Of a stretch of DNA of 64,000 bases, positions 54,885 through 64,000 are shown piece by piece. Each line of letters opens with the position of its first letter. Position 1 is the stretch's first letter. This DNA comes from Branchiostoma floridae (Eukaryota; Chordata; Leptocardii; Amphioxiformes; Branchiostomatidae): assembly GCF_000003815.2 (NCBI RefSeq), contig NC_049980.1, forward strand, positions 28,980,945-29,044,944, in the 5' to 3' direction. The position numbers were made by a program, and so were the translations under genes. Under the pieces are notes generated by a model, which saw only the letters and a list, made by a program, of their open reading frames with translations, was not told where the DNA came from and did not search any database.

Positions 54885-57800
54885 TATCTACAGCTCCAGT
54901 ACTTTCAACTTCATATGGTATTTCATGGTGACTGTTGTGGAATTGTTTCATGGTTGCTTTTTTATGATATGCAATTTCAGGTGCTTTATCCTCAATTTAG
55001 CTGTAGAATGTGACTAAATTTGTGGTTGTGTGTTGGTTTAGTGTATGTTAACACAGTAGTGGTGCAGTATGGATTGCTGTTGTTAGGGGGGGCTGTTGTG
55101 TGACCATGAGCAGGTACAATGTACTTCCCCATATACATGTATGGTCATACAATTACACATAGATAACTTTGTAGCTTGGCTGTGACATCTTATGAAAACT
55201 AATCCTGGGCCTTTCCAAAAAAAAATATGTGAAATAGTTCATAAAAAGACACAAGGTAACATTTTTCTACCACTTTGCAGCTGCAGACTCTTGTCAAGTA
55301 CCATAGAAGGACTACTGTATTTATGGAAGAAAAAGTTGTTGTATCAGAGCTGAAAGGCCTTATTATGATCCCTATTTTTGGTATATGGCCAGCAAAAAGT
55401 TTAGTCGGAACATTGCCTCAGAGGTTTGATTTGAATAATGGTGACATAAACGAAAGCTCAGAGACAGAATTCTACACTTAGTGACACTTACACTTCAGTG
55501 ACCACCACTACATAAGGACAACCTGGCCAATATGACCACTTTTTGTTAGTCCCTTAGATGATATTTCAACACAGGCATGAAAGAATCCTGTCTATAGTAT
55601 AATGACCACCTGTCTGTATAAACCAGATTTTATTTGTCCCATGCATGAGTGGTCTTTTGGGGCAGTTTTGACTGCATTTGGAAGGATGTTTCCATCTGTT
55701 ATCTCCTTGGCAGATCAGTCTTTGCTTTGCCTAGAGGCATAAATGGCACTGCGATGGTGTATTGGTAATAGTATTGATTTTCGTTAATGCACAAGTTCCA
55801 CTTTTCTTCTACTTTGCTGATATGCATCATGTTGGTCTTCAGAGATTGGACTCGTCTGGTGAGTCTAGATATGTCTTGACCATGAACTGATGGAATAATC
55901 CATTGAATGATGTACTGAAATTATCATCAGCCTGCTGTCTTTTTGGTTCCTATGATACCGTAGATTTTCGAAGTGTTTGCAGTGGTTTTATTTTTGAACA
56001 GTCTTAACAACAAGCTTAAAACATAGCAAAAATCTAATTTGACCGTCTACCATGAAATTAAGTCCCTACCAAAAAAAGAGAGACTGATAGTGTACAAAGC
56101 AAGTCAGGATGGCAAGATGACAGAAAAAGGCAAAAGTATGGTGAGAAGTCTCTGTTTGAATGACCTCTCTAATGCACCTCCAACTTTCAATTCATAGAGA
56201 TTCTTCAATGCAGTAGTGAGCAATGTTTTCTTCACTTCTTCACTTTCAAAGCTGGTACGTAACTTTATCAAGATACATGTATACTAGGCAGCTTTAAGGG
56301 ATTTGTTCTTGTAAAAATAGTACCAGCTCTAGTTGGCACAGTCCAGAGCTACATCAGGGAGACTGCGGAAAACCAATTATCCATGCAGATTAGCCCACCC
56401 CTTGAGTTTGTCAACACCAATAATGTGCTGTGTCAGTACCCTGGGTGCCTTTAGAGCCTTTTAATTGATCATCTTATCAGGGTTGTATCCCCAGGGCACT
56501 GAAGGACAAAATGCAAAACTGCTGTTCCTGGGTTGTCACCATGGTTGATGGGTTACAAATCCTTTGGATGAATTATTTGTATCGCAAGTCAGTCAAAGTT
56601 GTCATAACATTGATTCCATTTGCCTTGATTATTTTTATCCCACATGCCTGTGAGTTGTTCAAACATTTTGCTTCTCAGTCATATTGCCAAAACAACATAC
56701 TATATAGGAAAATACACTCAGGCATTCTCTGTTGAATAAGTCTTTGTTGTGTTATAAGACAATTCATATTTAGTATCCTAAACTGAACAGAAAAGAAGAA
56801 AAAGACAAATTGAACAATCTTTTACCAAAGTTCTGTTATCATCTATTTGTTAAAAGGCCTTTGTGTACCCTGCTATAGGTTGTATGGGGCTTGACCATGG
56901 AACTAGTGAGAGTAATGTTGTAGGGGGCTTGACCCTGGAACTTGTGAGAGTGATGTTTGTTTTGCCTGTGTGCATGTCAATGTCCTTCCCCATATGCATG
57001 ATTAAAGTGACAGCAGGTCCGGCCTGCTCTCATCTCCTTATTTGGCCAGGCGAGGTCTTGTCCCTTCCATCTCACAGTGTGTTATCACTCCGATGCCCCA
57101 TGCACGCACAACACAACAGGCTTTTCCTATTGGCTTGGGGGGTTTTCGGCTTATTGCCAAAACTGTAGGGAAGACTCTGATCCACCACCACCAGTAGCCC
57201 AGGTTTAGGTAGGAATTAGGTAGGCAGACAGGCAAGGGTTACTGGTGTCAGGCAAACAAGCCGTTCTCTATCTGTCAGATATGGGAGGAACAGATGGTGT
57301 ATTACTGCATCCTGTGGAGCAAGGACTGGGCTTTTGGGGGGAAAAAGAGAGAGGTGATCTCAGTCCAGCAGAAAACCTATAAGTTTAATAGCAAAGGGGA
57401 ACATTCAATCTATGAATAAAACTAACATTTGTAAATGGCGTGACAGCACAGTTTTGGTTGACTAGATTTTGTACACTCACATGTAGCTTGTTAGAAAACA
57501 ATAATTGCTTACAGAAGTGAGGGCTGCATTTAATCAGCAATTTAGTTAACTTATAGGGTGTTCTATTTCAAAAAAAGTGGACCAGCCCTTAAGCAGGGCC
57601 TCTTGTGCATGATGTTTATTTTCTAACCTTAATTGTGATCATCTCAATAACCTTATTAAGATTCCTTCGAAGGAGACAAAATTTCTCTCCAGGACAGTTT
57701 GATTGACATCTCCAAATATCAAGTGTTTACTTTTACTTAATTATCCAAGGACAGTGTGTACCCTACTGGGGGTGGTAACTTCCTGCCTGCTATCCCAGCA

Positions 57801-59626
57801 GGGTTTAGCATCCTGGGTATGAAGAGCATGTAACATCACTGATTACTTATGACATCACGTTACATGTGGCACCAGGCAGAACATAACATGTATGCTGGGG
57901 AATCTCAGACGCACACAGCACTGTTTGCACAGGGTAGGTTTTGATGTCCCAACTTTGGGTCTCATCAAATGTTTTTCTGGGGCTAGGGTGTTAAAGATTC
58001 TATTTCGAATCAGATCTAAGACAAGAGAGGGTAGTGGAGGGAGTGAAGAGGCTGAGGCCTAAGAAACTGTGGGGCTGTTAATGGACATGTGGAGGTTTGA
58101 GAGCTGTACATGGGTAAGAACCCTGGGTTTAAGATGCATCAAGTTGCAGCCTGCCCCACTTTTTACATCCTGAACTTTTGTGCAGGGAAACATTGTGCTA
58201 TTGTAAACCAGTAACTTAGATGTCTTCAGTGCCAATGGGGATCCTTTTGTTTGCTTCATTCAAAGGCATTGATGGTTTGATTTTATACATCTCAGGAGGC
58301 ATTGTTTTAATAGGTGCATGCTCATGTACAGCATATAACACACAGTTTTCTGAAAATTACCTTTTCTTACATTTACTTAAGGGGCTTGCAAATGTATCAA
58401 TTTTGTCAATTTTTGAGGTTACATGAGTATTTGTGAATTGCTGTAACAGGAAGCCAGTGGTTACATGGGGAATGCGATATTCATACCAGCTGTGTCTCTG
58501 TGCAGTGCTGTATTTAGTGTCCATAGGGGTCTTTTGTGTGGATGGAATATTTTAGAGATCACTGAAAAAAGACCCAGGGTTCTGCAGTTCACTGGTGGTG
58601 AAAGGAAGCTTCAGAAGGCACTTCGTAGAGTAAGCTCTTGTCTACATTTTTGCAAGTTCCTTTGTTGCCAGACTAAAATATTCTATGATATGTAATGTAA
58701 TAACTTAAAGGCACAATTCATAACTTAAGTTCAACCTGTTGAAATGAAAACATTGTAGAACTGATTTATAATTTGCCATTATATCAAATGTCTATTGCCA
58801 ACCAGTGTCACACTAACTTGTAGCTTGATATTTTGTGTTGTGATGTTTGAACCAAAAATAGATGGATGTCAAGGTCTTACGACTCTTAGGGCTATATCCT
58901 GTTTATACTTTTACAAGTGACCTATTTTCAGTATCATGATGTCCTTCAAAGGGGGCTGGCATGCCATTTGTTTTAAATATTTCTGCTTATAGTTATATGC
59001 CTTGTCTGTTCTTTGTTGTGTATACAGCACACCAATAGGCCACACATTTATTTGTTGCTTCTCTGATTTTTTTAGAAAATAATTAGACCGGCCGGTGAAA
59101 AAAGAAATATGAATAAATTTTTTTTCGAAAGGTCTGGGGTGTAGATATACGACTTGAATAACACAAAGAACAACAGGATTATTCGAGTTTTTAGCTTTTA
59201 ATCGCATGTTGTATGCAAATTATGAATCCCTTCCTTTGATTTGTTACTCCTGTTCTGACTAAAAGGCATTGTTTTTTGATTAAAATGATGTGTATGTGGC
59301 TATGAATTATGATATTTACTGGTTTCGTGGTGATCATTTTTTTTTGTGTAAAATGAAAAAAAAAATGTACTGGCGAATCCAGGAAGCAACAAATAAATTT
59401 GGTGTGGCCTTAACACTTAATCTCCTGATCAGAGATTTCTGGTGGGATTTTCTGACAGTCATGCTTTGTTGGAGGTTATCAAGATGAAGTAATGGAAAAA
59501 AGGATGGGGAGGAAGTGTGTAGATTTGGTCCCGCTGATAACACTCACTGGGGCCAGGAAGTTTATATTCTCTGACTGATGTTATCTTACTGTCATTTTCC
59601 TAGGGAAGGTCCAGAAATATTATAGC

Positions 59627-59724
59627 CTGGATACCAGACCCCAGCCCAGTCTCAAAAATATGTTTTTAAAAAAAAACTATTCATCAATATCTTTTTTTAG
59701 ATCAGGCTAGGGTCTGGTATCCAG
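59627..59724. repeat. 98 bp foldback element
   Basis: CTGGATACCAGACCC (59627-59641) pairs exactly with GGGTCTGGTATCCAG (59710-59724). Probably a tiny MITE. Confidence 0.75.
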
Positions 59725-59856
59725 AACAGAAATATCAATATGTCAAAACTTCAAACCATTTATTTTTTTAACATTAATTTTCCTTTTGTATGAAAAATCT
59801 GTAAACTGTCTGGTGCTCACCGATGAAGGGTAGACATCCAGGTAATAAGATATGCC

Positions 59857-59937
59857 AAATAGCAGTTGGTATACTCAAATAACTGGGTATGACTTTGAAA
59901 AATCATATCCGTGCAGTTGTTTGAGTAACTGCTATTT
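59857..59937. repeat. 81 bp foldback element
   Basis: AAATAGCAGTT (59857-59867) and AACTGCTATTT (59927-59937) form the outer arms; ACTCAAA/TTTGAGT form inner arms. One end recurs near 52412. Confidence 0.65.
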
Positions 59938-61420
59938 GACAAACTGGTGTCTCTGGTGCTGCATATTCCATTGTTTGTATCTATAAAACTGTGATAAAAC
60001 CTATCTAAGTGACAGACTGGAAAATGAAAATACTTGGGCACAATTACAAGTTGGGGAAGAAAAAGGACGACCCACCCCCCAAACAGGATTTACGCACAAT
60101 TTGTCCTCCAGATCCAACATTGTACCTTCAAGGTCGGGTGTACAAAAATGCGTAACATTAAACAAAGCAAGGATGTCATGGGAAGTGTGTCCAAGTGTAA
60201 CAAATGTTTCCCTTTCTCCCCTCAAGCAAGGTCATCATCCGCTCTTCCGTCCTTGTGAATGCATTCGCTGAACACCCACCGCTTTACCGGCCCGCATGAC
60301 AATAAAGGTCACTTGTAATTACAGCCAAGAGGTATTGACACCGGCCCTACCCATCACACAACAAAGCGTGCCCTCAAAGCTTTTGTAATGTGAAAGTGGC
60401 AAGTGCCAAAAATATGCTTGGCATGGCGACAGAGAGCAGTCATTCAGGTTTTTAAAAAATCAATGTTAATTATCACGCCCTCGGCTGCTTGGGTCATTAA
60501 GGTGTCATTACAGGTTTAGCAATAAACGGAACTAATCTAATAACTTAAAGGTAATAAGCCCAATCCACACTTTTAGCTTTCTTATCTTATGCGTCATGCC
60601 TATCGTTACAAATATTGAGGGGGTGTCTTCCAATGTACTGTATTTCTACAAATTAAGATGCGTAATTGTGAAAAGCATTATTTTTTAGAGTTCACATGCA
60701 TAGGTAAATACAGCGTGCACTCTAAGGATGTGGGTATTTTGTTTCCCTTTAACTATTTCCTTTCCCATACAAAAAAAGGGAAGTGTTGCACATTTTTTTG
60801 GTTAGTAAGAGGTGAAAGTTAGATGATTTCCAGTAGCCCACAGGAAGGGAGGGGTCCATGACCCAGGGCACACATGTATCTGTAGAGCGATCCCTCAGCT
60901 GGTGAGTCAACTTCAGCAGATCAGTACTGAAACCATCCAGTCTGTGTAAAACCTCAGCCTGTTAGTCATTATTGTAATCATTGGTGGGTATAGAGGCTGG
61001 CAGGGCTTGGTATCTCTGGTATTTGCTTCCTGGTTACGGTCTTGGTGCTGGAGGGAGAAGAGACACCTAATATCCTCTTCATACAACCTTGTGAGAAAAG
61101 GTACTGTCACAGGTTGGTAGAGGTTGATGAGTTTGCACATGGCTTTACTGTCAACAGTGCTTTTTAAGTTGATCAATCAGTGTGTCTTGGCCTTGTCTCT
61201 TGGTGCGTTTGTGCTCTCTGGAATTTTGCACTGCGCTATGTTTTGGTGTGAGAACTACCTGGATTGTAGCCAACATACAGTCATGTACATGTACTGCTCG
61301 ATTTAGATTTGTTGGCACTTGACTCACAGTAAGTACAAGTACATGTATAAGGTGGCGCTATCTTTCTATTTTTTGTTGTAACGTGTACATGTACAGTCAT
61401 GAGGGAAAATGCTCTTTTAA

Positions 61421-62382
61421 CCCTCAAACCACCGTACCTTTTTTGTGACGTAGATTACCGTATGGGGTCAAAACTGACCCCAAAACGTTTTGTACAAATA
61501 CAGTTTTTGTGTGACTCTTTTTGTGATTTGTATATATGTATAGTTTCATTAATCAATGTGGGACAGTCTGACATGATTAGATGAGAATATTTCTAGCTCA
61601 TTATCATAATTTATGCAAAGGATCATGAGGACCACATTTTGCACCAATGCTATTCAGACAGGAAAGGAGGTTTTTGATGCCCGTACCAACTCTAGTGCCG
61701 TATAGCGCCTGAATGGCTTTTGTTAGGGCCATGAAACTTGGGAACTTTTTAGAAAATGTTGAAAGCAAACATTTTCAATGATCAATGTGTGTTCATCATT
61801 TTTCATGTTGCCATGGCAACGGAATTCTGACGGACATATTTATTACGAAATTTTCTAATTTTGTATCAAACATTTAAGTTTTAAGGTTTTCTTAGCAAAT
61901 AGCAGTTGTTTATCACATCTTATGAAATTCAACGTAAATTTTATGACTCAATATTCATAATTTATGCTAATTTGATGACGTCATCAGGGAAAATCCAAGA
62001 TGGCGGCCGAGATTACCTAGATGACGTCATAATGTCGTCATATAACATGATAATGGCACAAAAGTTGTTACAATAATTTTGGCTTACATGTACATCATTC
62101 TCTGAAAATTTCGTGATCCTACGATAAGTAGTTAAGGTGTGGGTCGCAAAAGTTTGTTTAAAAAAATGCTGGGGTCAGTTTTGACCCCACTGGACCATGC
62201 ATAAACTTTCCAGGATAACTTAATAAACAATGAGCCAATCTCGGTAAAAACGTATAAGAAGTTATAGGACATATATACAAACAAACTCCTAAAAGAAAAT
62301 TTGTTTTCGACAAGAAATACCATAATGGCGCACATCGATATTCGCCTGGGGTCAGTTTTGACCCCATACGGTGGTTTGAGGG
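61421..62382. mobile_element. piggyBac-like non-autonomous element
   Basis: Inverted ends CCCTCAAACCACCGTA (left) and TACGGTGGTTTGAGGG (right), flanked by TTAA on both sides (61417-61420, 62383-62386). CCC-type ends in TTAA are typical of piggyBac. The palindromic word GGGGTCAAAACTGACCCC sits just inside the left end, near 62163, and just inside the right end. 962 bp, no transposase. Confidence 0.85.
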
Positions 62383-62578
62383 TTAAGTTTATGATGCACC
62401 GCTGTCTTGTATAGAATATGATTTCATTTGTATAATTTGTAATCCCTGATATGCTAACAAATATTGATGTGATAAATTGATGTCAGAGGTTCTGCTATTA
62501 CCATGAATTGGACAGTAAATGTTTCTTTATATTTAGTGTAATTTCAATGTCAGCTGATTGTTAGTACTTCAATGTTTT

Positions 62579-63110
62579 ACCTCTAAAATGAATGTTATGG
62601 AGATATTTTAGGCAGCATTTGTGTCTGTGTGTGTGGTTTTGTTAAAAAGATAAATCAAGAACAGCTGGATGAATTGGTTTCATATTTGGTGTATTAGTAG
62701 CATGTGAAAAAAACTGGAAATGGGAAACTGGAAATTTTGGGCCTCCTTGCAGTCCCTCTAGGTACTGCAGTATAACTTCCAGTTTTGATATTTTATATTC
62801 TGGACATACTATAGTGGTCACGATTTTGGGGTGGAATGTGCTGGGAAAGAGCTGACATAAGTTTGGGCCTCCTATGGGCTAGTTCAGAAATTGCAGGGGC
62901 ATTTTTGTCAAAAATTTCCGACAAGGATAACAATGAGAAAGGAACAATGGCTTTTTATTAATTTTGGTATATACATGTAGGTACATTTTTGTAGCTTACA
63001 CAATTATATGCATACTACGCAAAATTGCTACGCAAAAAAAAATACTTCATTTGCATAATCAATTAGGAAATTCTATAATTCCATTGTTTTCCATAACTGG
63101 ACTTATAACT
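62579..63110. mobile_element. TACCTCCATGAAA-family element, diverged copy 3
   Basis: Follows the order of the copy at 13829: TTACCTCTAAAATG, GAACAGCTGGATGAATTGG, GGTACTGCAG, GGTCACGATTTTGG, TTGCATAATCAATTAGG. Boundaries are approximate; the right terminus is not visible. Confidence 0.65.
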
Positions 63111-63429
63111 TGGTATATATCTTGATATAGTAAAGACATCAAGGACCAATGAGTAACCCTGTAGCTACAGGTTACTCCAGATGCAGAAAATCCGGTTGAA
63201 CAAGGATGTGCACTCTGACCCCCCATTTTTCTCCAGTCAACCATTTTGAGGTGGTTTTGTACATGGGAAAGTCAGTGCATTGGATCGCGACTTGCAGCAA
63301 ACGTCAAAATTCGGATCAATTAGGAGCTAATGTTATCAAAAAGGTAAGACCTCTGGTTTTTTAATTATAAGTCTCATTTGATAACTCGTCAATACTTTCT
63401 AGTTTAAGTTGTGTTCTTGCCTGTGTGAA

Positions 63430-63740
63430 AATCAACTCGCCCCGAACGGTTCGGGCCGGTCCGAGGGCAGTCCACACGGTCCGCCTACGTGAAAGCCGTC
63501 CGGCCCGCGAGGCTGCCGGTCCGAGCGCTGGGCGGTGAACCGTCATTAAGTGGTTCAGCACGTTCGGCAGTTCAGGACCGCCGGACGCTTCGGGCGCCGT
63601 AAAACACTTAGAAAAAATTGCCGCCGCCCGGCCAATTTTTGTCTAAGTCCCTAAATTGTATGAAGCCGTGCGACAGCGCCCCCTTCCGTACACTAAGCGC
63701 AGCGACCAGAAGAGCGATAAAGTCCGTAGGTGAGACTATT
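63430..63740. other. GC-rich patch with hairpin
   Basis: Strongly GC- and CpG-rich against AT-rich surroundings, with GGTCCG/CGGACC-type words similar in style to the MULE termini. A near-perfect hairpin ACTTAGAAAAAATTG / CAATTTTTGTCTAAGT (63606-63648) has a GC loop. It could be part of another mobile element or an internal promoter. No gene recognised. Confidence 0.45.
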
Positions 63741-64000
63741 AGACATTGTTAGAGGCATGCATTACGTCCATTATTGCGGGGCAACAGCCAGAGCGGGCGA
63801 ACACTAATAGTAATAGCGTTGCACTATCGCCTGAACAATACTATGAAAATAAAATTTAAAAATGAGATTTTTCTACCTTCACATCTACAACTTTTCTTCT
63901 ATACTTATATTTTGGCCGCGACTAATGAATGGGTGACGTGTTTTCTTGTACATATTCGTTCATTAATTTATATAGTCACCACGCACGGCTATCTGAAGTG

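Larger units (their letters stand above)
54437..64000 (+). other. DAPK intron 14, 5' part (runs off the window)
   Basis: More than 9.5 kb with no further ankyrin exon found. It contains miniature elements (54673, 59627, 59857, 61421, 62579) and a GC-rich patch (63430-63740). The next ankyrin exon should lie to the right of the window. Confidence 0.65.

Overview
The window is eukaryotic, intron-rich, AT-rich genomic DNA, most likely from a lancelet (Branchiostoma). That placement is an inference from three things: a DAPK1-like kinase/ankyrin gene, the dense and diverse small DNA transposons, and the frequent palindrome TACATGTA. There are three assembly gaps (20608-20707, 40621-40720, 41509-42164). 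Almost none of the longer open frames are genes. The coding signal lies in short exons joined by good splice sites.

Two genes sit head to head. On the minus strand, exons 1-7 of HACD3 (p23-like domain plus very-long-chain 3-hydroxyacyl-CoA dehydratase, 231 codons visible) run from 8962 down to 1345; the catalytic C-terminal part lies beyond the left edge. On the plus strand a death-associated protein kinase gene of the DAPK1 type starts at 9698. Fourteen exons (465 codons) encode the full kinase domain, the autoinhibitory/calmodulin segment and the first ankyrin repeats up to 54436; the rest lies beyond the right edge. The 735 bp between the two start codons is a probable shared promoter with E2F, CRE and DR1-type motifs.

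DAPK exon 9 (63 nt, phase 0-0) inserts 21 residues exactly where human DAPK1 has none, so it looks like an optional cassette exon. Intron 10 holds two ATG-plus-donor segments (36354 and 38908) that would splice in frame to the calmodulin exon and give a kinase-less protein.

The introns are full of mobile DNA. The largest is a 6.7 kb element in DAPK intron 1 (12131-18824) with 172 bp inverted termini and a 9 bp target duplication, as in Mutator-like elements. It carries satellite-like arrays, a nested transposon and two coding-like stretches, but no visible transposase. Other elements include a PIF/Harbinger-like element (25469-26334), a piggyBac-like element flanked by TTAA (61421-62382), hAT-like and TA-flanked miniature elements, tRNA-derived SINEs, two 5'-truncated non-LTR tails with target duplications, and a repeat with a hammerhead-ribozyme-like core. 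DAPK exon 12 is hemmed in by transposon remnants, about 25 bp upstream and 12 bp into the downstream intron.
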